This document shows, piece after piece, positions 25,815-34,140 of a stretch of DNA of 64,000 nucleotides (its first letter is position 1; each line of letters starts with the position of its first letter). The stretch covers positions 6,255,501-6,319,500 of the forward strand of contig NZ_CP107913.1 in assembly GCF_036014115.1 (NCBI RefSeq). The letters run 5' to 3'. The notes beneath the pieces are model-generated. The model ran no database searches, was not told the origin of the DNA, and worked only from the letters and a program-made list of their open reading frames with translations. Position numbers and translations under genes: made by a program. This DNA comes from Streptomyces sp. NBC_00448 (GTDB taxonomy: Bacteria > Actinomycetota > Actinomycetes > Streptomycetales > Streptomycetaceae).

Positions 25815-26756
25815 GTGCAACTGGGTTGGCTGCAGACGTTTATCGCTGTTTACCATACCGGCTCCTTCACAAAGGCGGCACAGAAGCTCGGAATCACCCA
25901 GCCGGCCGTGACGCAGCATATCCGGGGACTGGAAAGCAAGTTCGGCAAACCGCTTTTCGACCGCACCCCGCAGGGCGCCGTACCCACCTCCGAGGGAACG
26001 GCCCTGGCCTACGAGGTGCAGGCCCCCATGGCCAACCTCAACGCGGCCATCTGCCGGCACTTCGACACCAGCCCCAGCAGCAGACCGGTACGCCTCGGCG
26101 GCCCCGCCGAACTGGTGACCGCGAGGCTCATGGCCTCGATCAGCGAACTCATCGCGTCCGGCCTGGACATCCGGATCAGCTTCCGGGAAGCGCCCGACCT
26201 CCTCGAAGACCTCAGGACCGGCCACATGGACATGGTCGTCTCCACCGTCCAGCCGCGGATGCGCGGGGTGGACTCGGTGGCGCTCATCGACGAGGAACTC
26301 GCCCTGCTGGCATCGCCCCAGGTCGCCGAGACCATCCCCTCCGGCGCCCTGGCGGTCGACGGGCCGCGAGCGCTGGAGAAGTTGCCGATCATCGCCTACG
26401 GCGAGACGTTCCCCATCATCGACCACTACTGGCGCAGCGTCTTCGACGCACCGCCGCCGCGGGTGCCGTCGGCGGTCGTCCCCGACCTCCGTGCCGTCAT
26501 CGCGGCGGTCTGCTCGTCCGCGGGCATCTCGGTCATCCCCACGTATCTGTGCGCCGACGAAATGGCGGCGGGCCTGCTGGTACCGCTCTGGGAGCCGGAC
26601 ATCCCCCCGCTCAACACGTACCACCTCGCCACACGGCACGGAGCCCTCGCCGATCTGCGCCTGGCCCGGCTCCACGACCACCTGGTGGCCGCGGCCCGGA
26701 ACTGGGAGCTGAACCCGGAACCGCCGGCCCCCGGGCGGATGTCGAACCGGACGTAG
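25815..26756 (+). CDS. LysR-family transcriptional regulator
   Basis: The 313-aa product has the LTTR winged HTH at its N-terminus (VQLGWLQTFIAVYHTGSFTKAAQKLGITQPAVTQHIRGLESKFGKPLFDRTPQGAVPTSEG) and a full effector domain with RISFREAPDLLEDLRTGHMDMVVST. GTG 25815 is chosen because GAGGGG lies eight bases upstream and the domain starts there. A T-N11-A palindrome lies in the gap upstream. Adjacent to the DJ-1/cupin/ferritin-like set, it is the most likely regulator of that cluster. Confidence 0.92.
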   Translation: MQLGWLQTFIAVYHTGSFTKAAQKLGITQPAVTQHIRGLESKFGKPLFDRTPQGAVPTSEGTALAYEVQAPMANLNAAICRHFDTSPSSRPVRLGGPAELVTARLMASISELIASGLDIRISFREAPDLLEDLRTGHMDMVVSTVQPRMRGVDSVALIDEELALLASPQVAETIPSGALAVDGPRALEKLPIIAYGETFPIIDHYWRSVFDAPPPRVPSAVVPDLRAVIAAVCSSAGISVIPTYLCADEMAAGLLVPLWEPDIPPLNTYHLATRHGALADLRLARLHDHLVAAARNWELNPEPPAPGRMSNRT

Positions 26757-26800
26757 CGCGCCCCGCTCCGGGGCCTCGGCCGGCTCCTCCCGGGCCTGAC

Positions 26801-26834
26801 GTCGACGGGCCCCCTCGTGGTGGGGCCCCTCGAC
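26801..26834. terminator. Hairpin after the LysR gene
   Basis: GTCGACGGGCCCC (26801-26813) pairs with GGGGCCCCTCGAC (26822-26834) with one mismatch, about 45 bp after the LysR stop codon. Confidence 0.65.
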
Positions 26835-27011
26835 GGATGTCCCCTGTCGGCCGCGGAGTCGGGGCCCGTCGGGTCCAGGGCGCCGGGCAGCGCCCGGCGA
26901 CGACTCGTCCGTGGCCCAGGCCGGCCGAGGCGGATGCCGGCTGCCGTGACTTCGCCCTCGGAGGATGAGACAGGAATCGCGCTCCAGGGCGTCTCTGACT
27001 TGCACATGGCT

Positions 27012-27036
27012 GGCCCCGGCTGGTCAGGCCGGGGCC
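27012..27036 (-). terminator. Hairpin after the efflux gene
   Basis: GGCCCCGGC (27012-27020) pairs perfectly with GCCGGGGCC (27028-27036) around a seven-base loop, 36 bp beyond the 3' end of the leftward efflux gene. Confidence 0.65.
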
Positions 27037-27071
27037 GTGCCGTAGGTCGGCGCATTGTGTCGGGTGGGGGG

Positions 27072-28616
27072 CTACGGGAGCCGCGAGGCTGGAGAGTTGG
27101 CGGGCAGGAAGAGGGCCACGCCGAGGGTGGTGACCACCAGCACGGCGGCCCCGACACCCAGGCTGATCCGCATCCCCGTCATGAAGTGGGTGGAGTCGGC
27201 GATCAGCGCACCGAGCAGGGCGACTCCGATCGCGCCGCCGAACTGCCGGGCGGCGCTGAGTACTCCGGATGCGAGGCCGGCCCGCTCGTGCGGCACCGAC
27301 TCCAGCATCACCGATGTCAGCGGCGGGATCGCGAGTCCGCCGCCGATGCCGAGCGGCACCAGCAGGGCCAGCAGCACGGGGGTCGGGGTGTCCTGACGGA
27401 CGAGGAGCAGGCCCAGGATGCCGACTGTCTGGATGACCTGACCGAGGATCAGCGGGAGGCGCGGCCCGTACCGGTTGGTCAGCTTGCCGGCGAGCAGGTT
27501 GACCAGGGTGGTGAAGGCCGTCATCGGGATGAACATCAGCCCCGCGGTGAGCGCCGAGGCTCCGCGGTGCTCCTGGAAGAAGATCGTGAAGACGAAGACC
27601 AGGCCGTAGTAGCCGAAGTTCAGGGCCAGACCCGCGCTGGTGCAGACAGCCACCGAGGGGATGCGGAACAACGTCAGCGGCACGGCGGGATCACTCTGCC
27701 GGGACTCGACCAGGAGGAACGCGGTGCCGGCGAGTACGGCGAGCACGAAGCCGCCGATCGTCGTCGGGCTCGTCCACCCGCCCGACCCTCCGGTGATGAC
27801 GGCGAACACCAGGGCCGCCAGGGCGATGACGGCGGTGACCTGGCCGGCCGGGTCCATCGGGGAGCGTCCGCGAGGGGAGCGGGGCGCCCGGAGCATGCCG
27901 ACGAGTGCGAAGATGCCGACCGGCAGGTTGACGAAGAAGATCCACCGCCAGCCGAGCCCGGTGGTGAGCGCGCCGCCGACAACCGGACCGGCCGCGACCG
28001 CCACACCGCCACCCGCGGTCCACAGGGCGATTCCGCGAGCGCGCTGGGCCGGGGAGTCGTACGCCTGGCGCACCAGGGCGAGCGAGGCCGGCATCATCAC
28101 AGCGGCTCCGGCGCCCTGAATCGCCCGCGCGGCGATGAGCACAGTGAGGTTGGGTGCCAGCCCGCACAGCGCGGACATCAGGGTGAAGACGGACAGCCCG
28201 ATCGTGAAGGCGCGGCTCGCGCCGATACGGTCGGAGATGGCACCGGCCGACAGGAGCAGGGCCGCGAAGAGCAGGGTGTACGCGGTGACCACCCACTGCA
28301 GTGCGGATACCTGGCCGTCCCACTGCTGCCCGATGCTCGGCAGGGCGACGTTGACCACGGTGGTGTCCAGCGTGATGACGAAGAAGGCCAGGCAGGCAAC
28401 CAGCACCGTGGACCGGAGAGCCGGCCCCGGCCGGTTGCCGGCTGCCGCGGGGCCGGACGAGGCACTACCCCTCAGGTCGGCCGCAGGCTGCCTGCTCGCA
28501 GCGGTCCCTCCCAAGTGCGCGGGCGGCGAGGCGAGTCGGTGGAAGTCACCTGTCGCTTCGGTCCCTTCACCGGGGAGCGCCGTCCCCTCGTCACGCACGT
28601 CACCGTTGCGGTTCAT
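27072..28616 (-). CDS. MFS drug efflux transporter (DHA2, 14-TM type)
   Basis: The 514-aa product has a 60-residue hydrophilic N-terminus and about 14 helices. Family motifs are visible: LDTTVVNVALPSIGQQW, the loop motif AISDRIGASRAFTIGL, and motif C around VAVAAGPVVGGALTTGLGWRWIFFVNLPVGI. ATG 28616 (MNRNGDVRDEG) is preceded by GGAAGGAAG; the longer frame upstream runs through GCGGGTGCGGGTGCG repeats and is not coding. It lies downstream of an SDR gene on the same strand, both probably controlled by the divergent LysR gene. The substrate is unknown. Confidence 0.92.
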   Translation of the reverse strand: MNRNGDVRDEGTALPGEGTEATGDFHRLASPPAHLGGTAASRQPAADLRGSASSGPAAAGNRPGPALRSTVLVACLAFFVITLDTTVVNVALPSIGQQWDGQVSALQWVVTAYTLLFAALLLSAGAISDRIGASRAFTIGLSVFTLMSALCGLAPNLTVLIAARAIQGAGAAVMMPASLALVRQAYDSPAQRARGIALWTAGGGVAVAAGPVVGGALTTGLGWRWIFFVNLPVGIFALVGMLRAPRSPRGRSPMDPAGQVTAVIALAALVFAVITGGSGGWTSPTTIGGFVLAVLAGTAFLLVESRQSDPAVPLTLFRIPSVAVCTSAGLALNFGYYGLVFVFTIFFQEHRGASALTAGLMFIPMTAFTTLVNLLAGKLTNRYGPRLPLILGQVIQTVGILGLLLVRQDTPTPVLLALLVPLGIGGGLAIPPLTSVMLESVPHERAGLASGVLSAARQFGGAIGVALLGALIADSTHFMTGMRISLGVGAAVLVVTTLGVALFLPANSPASRLP

Positions 28617-28732
28617 GGATCTTCCTTCCAGGTCTTTCCGGTGCTCGGTGTGTTGCGCATTGCGGTGTGCGGGTGCGGGTGCGGGTGCGGGCGCCGGTGC
28701 GGAGGCCGAGCTGCCCGGGCTGCCGCCGCCCC

Positions 28733-29629
28733 TCACTCCCCGTCGAAGTCGGTGCCCCGGCTGACCGCCTCCCAGGCCGCCGCCTCCTCGCCGGCGGCCT
28801 TCAGCTGGGCGGCGATGGCGTCGGTGGCGTCGTTGCCGAGGGCCAGTCGCAGCGGGGTCTGCTCGGCGGCCAACGCGGTCAGGATCGCCGCGGCGGCCTT
28901 CTCGGGGTCCCCGGGCTGCTTGCCGTCGCTGTCCGGGAGCCCGGCGCGGACCGGGCCGACGGTCTCCGCGTACGCGTCCAGGGGCGCCGACTGCTGCAGC
29001 GCACCGCCGCCGGCGAACCCGGTCCGGAACGCCCCCGGCTCCACGATGAGCACCTTGATCCCGTGCGGGGCGACTTCCAGGGCCAGCGCCTCGGACAGCC
29101 CCTCCAGAGCGAACTTGGTGGCCGAGTAGGCGCCGACGCCGGGGAAGGAGAACCGGCCGCCCATGCTGCTCATCTGCACGACGGCGCCCGAGCCCTGCCG
29201 GCGCATGTGCGGGAGTACGGCGCGGGTGAGCGCGGCGGGGCCGAAGAAGTGCAGGGCCATCAGGTCGCGGAGTTCGCGGTCGGTGGTCTCCTCGACGGCG
29301 CCGATCTGTCCGCGGCCGGCGTTGTTGACCAGTACGTCGATCCGCCCGTACCAGAGGATCACTTCGGCGACGACGGCGGTGATGCGGGCCGGGTCGGTGA
29401 CGTCGAGGGCGACGGGGACGACGCGGCCGGGGTGCGCGGTGGCGAGTTCGTCGAGGGATTCGGGGCGGCGGACGGCTGCCACCACGGTGTCACCGGCGGC
29501 GAGGGCCACCCGCGTGATCGCCTGCCCGAAACCGGAGTTGGCGCCGGTGATCAGCCAGACCTTGCCGGTCGCGGAGCGGGTGCCGGTGTCAGCGGCGGGG
29601 GCAGCAGCGGTGCGGGCGTTGTCGCTCAT
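28733..29629 (-). CDS. Short-chain dehydrogenase/reductase
   Basis: The 298-aa product is a classical SDR with cofactor motif VWLITGANSGFGQAI near residue 24, VNNAGRGQIGAVEET near 102, catalytic Ser in MSSMGGRFSFPG and the YSATK catalytic pair near 168. The C-terminal region (DAYAETVGPVRAGLPDSDGKQPGDPEKAAAAILTAL) is typical of oxidoreductases annotated as retinol-type or general SDRs. ATG 29629 (MSDNARTAA) is chosen because the open frame beyond it crosses the LysR promoter. The efflux gene follows 116 bp downstream. Confidence 0.92.
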   Translation of the reverse strand: MSDNARTAAAPAADTGTRSATGKVWLITGANSGFGQAITRVALAAGDTVVAAVRRPESLDELATAHPGRVVPVALDVTDPARITAVVAEVILWYGRIDVLVNNAGRGQIGAVEETTDRELRDLMALHFFGPAALTRAVLPHMRRQGSGAVVQMSSMGGRFSFPGVGAYSATKFALEGLSEALALEVAPHGIKVLIVEPGAFRTGFAGGGALQQSAPLDAYAETVGPVRAGLPDSDGKQPGDPEKAAAAILTALAAEQTPLRLALGNDATDAIAAQLKAAGEEAAAWEAVSRGTDFDGE

Positions 29630-29762
29630 CGGGATCTCCAGGGTGGTTCCGGAAGCCGGCCGGGTGCCGGCCGGCGAACACGGCCGAGGCGGTGTCCCGG
29701 CGTGTGTCTCCATTACGGCCCCCGCCCGGCCCCGCCGTCCAAGACAGAGATCGACACGATCC

Positions 29763-29777
29763 ATAAGGAGCGTTTAT
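29763..29777. promoter_or_regulatory. LysR-type T-N11-A box
   Basis: ATAAGGAGCGTTTAT has arms ATAA/TTAT and fits the T-N11-A pattern. It lies 24 bp upstream of the LysR start, in the divergent gap shared with the SDR gene. Confidence 0.55.
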
Positions 29778-29800
29778 CGCCGCTGGTTATGCTCTCGCCC

Positions 29801-30685
29801 ATGGAGCTACGGCAGTTGAACTACCTCGTGGCGATCGCCGAGGAGGGGAACCTCGGCCGGGCCGCGGCGCGGCTGTACGTGAGCCAGCCGGCCCTGTCGT
29901 CCGCGCTGCGGAAGCTGGAGGCAGAACTCGGCGTTCTCCTCTTCGAGCGGCACTCCGGCGGCGTGACCCAGACCCCTGCCGGGCGCGACGTGGTGACCGA
30001 GGCACGCCGGACCCTGCGCCAGGCGGACCGTGTCCTCGCCGTGGCGGAACGCCACCGCTGCCAGGAGAAGGCGGTGCTTCGGGTCGGCTTCGAGGCAAGC
30101 GGCGCAGGCGAGTTGACCACCCGGGCCCGGGCCGAGTTCGCCCGCCGCAATCCGGACGTCCGGGTGGAGCCGAAGCGCTTCGACTGGGGCCAGGAGGCGG
30201 CCGCCCTGCGCGACGGCCGGGTGGACGTCGCCTTCGTCTGGCTGCCCACCGACCTCACCGACCTGCACACCGAGGTGGTCCACACCGAACCCCGGGTCGT
30301 CGGCCTGCCCGCCGGGCACCCGCTGGCGGGACGTGCGGGCATCGGCATCCTGGAGGTCAAGGACGAGCCGCTGCTGTGGACGGAGCGGGCGCCGCGCGAG
30401 TGGGTCGACTGGTGGGCGGTGAACCCCAGACCGGACGGCTCCGCACCGCGATGGGGACCGAAGAACGACAACGTCGAGGAGATGCTGGAGCAGGTCGCCG
30501 AGGGCACCGCGGTCTGCTTCGCCCCGGCGAACATGGCCCTGTACTACGCCCGCCCCGACCTGTCCTGGGTCCCGCTCACCGACGTCGAGCCCCTGAGGGT
30601 CGCGCTGGCCTGGTGCAAGGGCTCGAACAGCCCCCTCGTACGGGGCTTCGCCGAGGTGGTACGCGAACTCGCCGCCGCTCTGTAG
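29801..30685 (+). CDS. LysR-family transcriptional regulator
   Basis: The 294-aa product begins MELRQLNYLVAIAEEGNLGRAAARLYVSQPALSSALRKLEAELGVLLFERHSGGVTQTPAGRDV, a standard LTTR HTH, followed by an effector domain (LRVGFEASGAGELTTRARAEFARRNPDVRVEPKRFDW...). ATG 29801 is the family start. A TATGCT hexamer ends seven bases before it, so the transcript may be leaderless; ATG 29789 is an alternative. It is divergent from the SDR/efflux pair, which it probably controls. Confidence 0.9.
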   Translation: MELRQLNYLVAIAEEGNLGRAAARLYVSQPALSSALRKLEAELGVLLFERHSGGVTQTPAGRDVVTEARRTLRQADRVLAVAERHRCQEKAVLRVGFEASGAGELTTRARAEFARRNPDVRVEPKRFDWGQEAAALRDGRVDVAFVWLPTDLTDLHTEVVHTEPRVVGLPAGHPLAGRAGIGILEVKDEPLLWTERAPREWVDWWAVNPRPDGSAPRWGPKNDNVEEMLEQVAEGTAVCFAPANMALYYARPDLSWVPLTDVEPLRVALAWCKGSNSPLVRGFAEVVRELAAAL

Positions 30686-30867
30686 AAGGCGTCAACGCAC
30701 GCCGCCAATAAGGAAATACCTGGTCGGGGCCCTGATCGGCGGGTGGCGCCTCCCGTTCTGACGGCCGTGGACGGCGCGTGGCATCGGCCGCGCGGGAGAT
30801 CGACGCAGGGTCGTCGCCGGCCGCACCTGTCCAGGCCGGACCCGCGCCCGTCCGGCCTGGACCCGGC

Positions 30868-30936
30868 CCCCGCTCCGCGCGCACCCGCACCCCCGCTCCG
30901 CGCGCACCCGTACCCCCGCTCCGCGCGCACCCGCGC
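30868..30936. repeat. Three 23-bp tandem repeats
   Basis: A 23-bp unit beginning CCCCGCTCCGCGCGCACCCG occurs three times (30868, 30891, 30914) with one to three differences, followed by shorter diverged copies. It lies 135-200 bp upstream of the sugar-operon promoter. Confidence 0.8.
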
Positions 30937-31070
30937 GTCACGCTCCGCGCGCTCCGGCGTCCCCGCCGGCCCCGTCCGCACCCCCGCTCCGAGCGATCCC
31001 GCACCCCCACCCCGTGCACACCCACAGCCCCGACCTGCCCTGATCCACCCCGCCCGCATCCACCCGGGGA

Positions 31071-31112
31071 TTGACAGCGCCGCCGCCCCGACTTAAATTT
31101 GCGACTAAATTT
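31071..31112 (+). promoter_or_regulatory. Promoter and repeated operator of the ROK sugar operon
   Basis: TTGACA (31071-31076) matches the -35 consensus, and TAAATT (31094-31099) lies 17 bp downstream as a plausible -10 box. TAAATTT recurs 12 bp later (31094-31100 and 31106-31112). These AT-rich repeats stand out in the GC-rich DNA and are the likely binding site of the ROK regulator encoded just downstream. Confidence 0.65.
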
Positions 31113-31159
31113 ACTTGCCGAAGTTACTACTAGTCGCCAACGGAAGGGGGTTGGGAAGC

Positions 31160-32371
31160 GTGTCCACCACCGTCCCCACCTCGCCTCGTGGTCTGTCACG
31201 CACGGCGGTGCTGGCGCTGCTGGGGCGGAGCGGGCCGCTGAGCCGCGTGGAGATCGCCCGCCGGCTCGACCTCAGCCAGGCCACGGTCACCCAGATCACC
31301 AAACGCCTGCTCCTGGAGGGCCTGATCGCCGAGGCGGGCTCGGTGCCCTCGGTCGGCGGCCGGCCGGCCATACGGCTCGCCGTGGTGGCCGACGCGGGGC
31401 GCGCCGTGGGAATCAAGGTCGCCCCCGACCACGTCACCCTGGTGCACGTCACCCTGGACGGCACGGTCAGCGGTGCCCTCACCCACCCCTTCGACGCGGT
31501 CGACGACGACGCCGCCGATCGGCTCATCGCCCTTCTGGGGCCCGAGCTGACGCAGCCCGCGGAGAAGCCACGGCTGCTGGGCGTGGGAGTGGGCGTCCCC
31601 GGCCGGGTCGATCCGGCCGGGATCGTCGACTCGCCGACCCTCGGCTGGCATGCGGTGCCGCTGGGCCGGACGCTGTCACGGGCGCTGGGGCTGCCGGTCC
31701 TGGTGGACAACGACGTGAACACCGTGGGCGCCGCCCAACTCCTGTACGGGCACGGGCGGGGCCGGGACGACTTCCTGGTGCTCACCCTGGGTCACGGCGT
31801 CGGTCTCGCCGTGGTCGAGCGGGGCGCGGTGCGCCGCGGCACCACCGGTGCCGCGGGTGAGATCGGGCACGTTCCGGTGACTGACAACGGGCGGCTGTGC
31901 CAGTGCGGCAACCGCGGTTGCCTGGAGGCGTACCTCGGCTTCGCGGGACTGCTGCGTACCGCCGTCGAGCACGGCCTGCTCCAACCCGGCGACCGGCCGG
32001 AGTCGCTGATGGCCCTGGCCGAGGCGGGGGAGAGCGCGGCGCTGGAACTGCTGCGCGCGGCCGGCCGGCTGCTCGGGCGCACCCTCGCGGGCGTCGCCAA
32101 CGTGCTGGACCCGGGCGCGGTCGTCGTCACCGGGGAGGGCGCGGCGTTCTGGCCGTACCTGCGGGACGGATTCGAGCCGGCCCTGCGCGGCCACCTCTTC
32201 CGCCCCACGAACGGGCTGACCGTGATCACCGACGACTGGAACGACCAGGCGTGGGCGCGCGGCGCCGCCGCCGTCGTGCTGTCCGCGCCGTTCGGCGGCG
32301 ACGCCCCCGGCGAGGGACCCGCGGAAGCGGTCCGAGCCCGGATGGGCATGGTCGGCGGCGGGGCGTCATGA
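31160..32371 (+). CDS. ROK-family transcriptional regulator
   Basis: The 403-aa product has an N-terminal winged HTH (SRTAVLALLGRSGPLSRVEIARRLDLSQATVTQITKRLLLEGLI, about residues 11-55) and a ROK sugar-kinase-like domain. Visible ROK motifs are LTLGHGVGLAVVERGAVRRGTTGAAGEIGHVPV and the zinc-binding CQCGNRGCLEAY (near residue 253). GTG 31160 is preceded by GGAAGGGGG. It overlaps the permease gene by ATGA, so it is the first gene of the sugar operon and probably its sugar-responsive repressor. Confidence 0.93.
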   Translation: MSTTVPTSPRGLSRTAVLALLGRSGPLSRVEIARRLDLSQATVTQITKRLLLEGLIAEAGSVPSVGGRPAIRLAVVADAGRAVGIKVAPDHVTLVHVTLDGTVSGALTHPFDAVDDDAADRLIALLGPELTQPAEKPRLLGVGVGVPGRVDPAGIVDSPTLGWHAVPLGRTLSRALGLPVLVDNDVNTVGAAQLLYGHGRGRDDFLVLTLGHGVGLAVVERGAVRRGTTGAAGEIGHVPVTDNGRLCQCGNRGCLEAYLGFAGLLRTAVEHGLLQPGDRPESLMALAEAGESAALELLRAAGRLLGRTLAGVANVLDPGAVVVTGEGAAFWPYLRDGFEPALRGHLFRPTNGLTVITDDWNDQAWARGAAAVVLSAPFGGDAPGEGPAEAVRARMGMVGGGAS

Positions 32372-33249
32372 ACACCCTGCGCGGTCCCCGCAAGGCGGCC
32401 CTGCTGGCGCTGCTGCTGGCTCCGAGCCTCGTGCTCATCCTGGCGTTCGTGCTGGGCCCGATGTTCGGCTCGCTGTGGATCAGCTTCCACGACTGGAACC
32501 TGCTCAAGCCGATGCGCTGGACGGGGCTGGCGAACTACCGGGACGTGCTGAGCGACCCGGCCACCTGGAAGGCGTTCCGCCACACCCTCCTCTACGTCGT
32601 CGGGTATCTGCCCCTGGTCTACGTCGGCGGGCTGCTCATCGCGCTGGGCCTGAACCGGGCGATGCGCGGCCGCAACCTGCTGCGCGGGATCTACTTCCTT
32701 CCCGTGGTGACCAGTTGGGTCGTGGTGGCCCTGGTCTGGAAGTGGATTCTCAACCCGGAGTCCGGCGCCTTCAACACGGTGCTCGGCTGGTTCGGCATCC
32801 ACGGCCCCGGCTGGTGGACCGACCCGGACTGGGCGATGGCCTCGGTCGTCCTGGCCTCGGCCTGGAAGGACCTGGGCTTCGTGATGGTGATCCTGCTGGC
32901 CGGGCTCCAGGCGATCCCGCAGGCCGTCTACGAGGCGGCGATGATCGACGGCGCCGGCTCCTGGCACCGGTTCCGGTACGTCACCTTCCCGCTGCTGGCG
33001 CCGTCGACGCTGTTCGTGGTGATGATCTCCGTGATCAACGGCTTCCAGGTGTTCGACCAGGTCTTCGTGATGACCGGCGGCGGACCCGCCGGCGCCACCA
33101 CGACCGTGGTCTCCGCGGTGTACGACGACTCCTTCCGCTACGGGCGGATCGGCTATGCCAGCGCCCTGAGCTGGGTGCTGTTCGTCGTCATCCTGCTCGT
33201 CTCGCTGGCCCAGAGCCGGCTGCAGCGAAAGGTGGTGGACGCCCAGTGA
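32368..33249 (+). CDS. Sugar ABC transporter permease (MalF-like)
   Basis: The 293-aa inner-membrane permease has about six helices and the EAA loop that contacts the ATPase: EAAMIDGAGSWHRFRYVTFPLL near residue 190. Its start codon overlaps the ROK stop (ATGA), so translation is coupled. With the next two genes it forms a CUT1-type oligosaccharide importer. No ATPase gene is present in the operon; streptomycetes usually energise such importers with the shared ATPase MsiK. Confidence 0.94.
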   Translation: MNTLRGPRKAALLALLLAPSLVLILAFVLGPMFGSLWISFHDWNLLKPMRWTGLANYRDVLSDPATWKAFRHTLLYVVGYLPLVYVGGLLIALGLNRAMRGRNLLRGIYFLPVVTSWVVVALVWKWILNPESGAFNTVLGWFGIHGPGWWTDPDWAMASVVLASAWKDLGFVMVILLAGLQAIPQAVYEAAMIDGAGSWHRFRYVTFPLLAPSTLFVVMISVINGFQVFDQVFVMTGGGPAGATTTVVSAVYDDSFRYGRIGYASALSWVLFVVILLVSLAQSRLQRKVVDAQ

Positions 33250-34130
33250 CCGCGACGACCCCCCGGGTGCGCCCGCACGATCTGGTGGAACCCGAGCCGA
33301 GCGCGTCCCGCGGTGCACGTCGCCGCTCCGGCGCTGCCCGGATCGGGGTGAGCGCCGTTCTGGTCGTGGGCGCGCTGTGCATGCTCTTCCCGTTCGCCTG
33401 GATGGTGCTCACCGCGTTCCAGCCGGACGGTTCCCTCGGGTCCGCGCCTTCGCTCCGCCATCTGACCGGCGGCAACTTCGGCACGCTGACCTCGGCCATG
33501 CCGTTCTGGCGCATCCTGGGCAACTCGCTGTGGATCTCGGTGGTCTCCACCGCCGTCCAGCTCGCGACCAGCACGCTGGCCGGGTACGCGTTCGCGCGCT
33601 TCCACTTCCGCGGTCGCGACGCCCTGTTCATGATCTACCTGGCGACCATGATGATCCCGCAGCAGGTGCTGCTGGTCCCGCTGTTCGTGGAGATGAAGCA
33701 GTTGGGCCTGATCGACACCTACGCCGGGATTCTGCTGCCCGGCCTGGCCTCCGCCTTCGGCACCTTCCTGATCCGCCAGGCGATGCTCTCCGTCCCCCGT
33801 GAGCTGGAGGAGGCCGCGCTGGTGGACGGCGCTGGCCATCTGCGCATCCTGTGGACGGTGGTGCTGCCGCTGGTGCGCCCCGCGCTGGCGACCTTCACCG
33901 TGTTCGGGTTCATGGCCTCCTGGAACAACTTCCTCTGGCCGCTGGTGGTCACCCGCTCCCCGGAGCTCTACACCCTGCCGCTCGGGCTGTCCGCGCTACA
34001 GGGCCAGTTCACCACCCACTGGAACGTGGTGATGGCGGGCTCGGTGGTCAGCGTGATCCCGATGCTGCTGATCTACCTGGTCGCGCAGAAACACGTGGTG
34101 CGTTCGATCGCCACCACCGGACTGAAGTAG
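33246..34130 (+). CDS. Sugar ABC transporter permease (MalG-like)
   Basis: The 294-aa second permease starts at GTG 33246, overlapping the previous stop codon (GTGA). It has a hydrophilic N-terminus of about 30 residues, six helices, and the EAA loop EAALVDGAGHLRILWTVVLPLVRPA near residue 190. The WNNFLWPLVVT segment is typical of the MalG-type subunit. It pairs with the upstream permease. Confidence 0.94.
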   Translation: MTATTPRVRPHDLVEPEPSASRGARRRSGAARIGVSAVLVVGALCMLFPFAWMVLTAFQPDGSLGSAPSLRHLTGGNFGTLTSAMPFWRILGNSLWISVVSTAVQLATSTLAGYAFARFHFRGRDALFMIYLATMMIPQQVLLVPLFVEMKQLGLIDTYAGILLPGLASAFGTFLIRQAMLSVPRELEEAALVDGAGHLRILWTVVLPLVRPALATFTVFGFMASWNNFLWPLVVTRSPELYTLPLGLSALQGQFTTHWNVVMAGSVVSVIPMLLIYLVAQKHVVRSIATTGLK

Positions 34131-34140
34131 GCAGGCCCCG

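Larger units (their letters stand above)
26757..27071. other. 315-bp convergent intergenic region
   Basis: This lies between the LysR gene and the efflux gene, which converge. I see two terminator hairpins (26801-26834 and 27012-27036) and otherwise featureless GC-rich sequence with no supported gene. Confidence 0.5.
30686..31159. other. 474-bp low-complexity intergenic region
   Basis: No gene is supported. The sequence is dominated by CCCGCTCCGCGCGCACC-type repeats (30868-30936 and diverged copies to about 31020), which give spurious Arg/Pro-rich open frames. The last 90 bases become AT-rich and hold the promoter and operator of the sugar operon. Confidence 0.6.

Noticed and set aside
25748..25908. 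Small 53-codon frame starting MHVAVDIARISMIGHS
   Set aside because: It overlaps the LysR coding start in another frame and has no independent support, although AAGGTG lies upstream of its ATG.
30686..31070. Arg/Pro-rich open frames on both strands
   Set aside because: They come from 23-bp GC-rich tandem repeats; there is no start context or domain.
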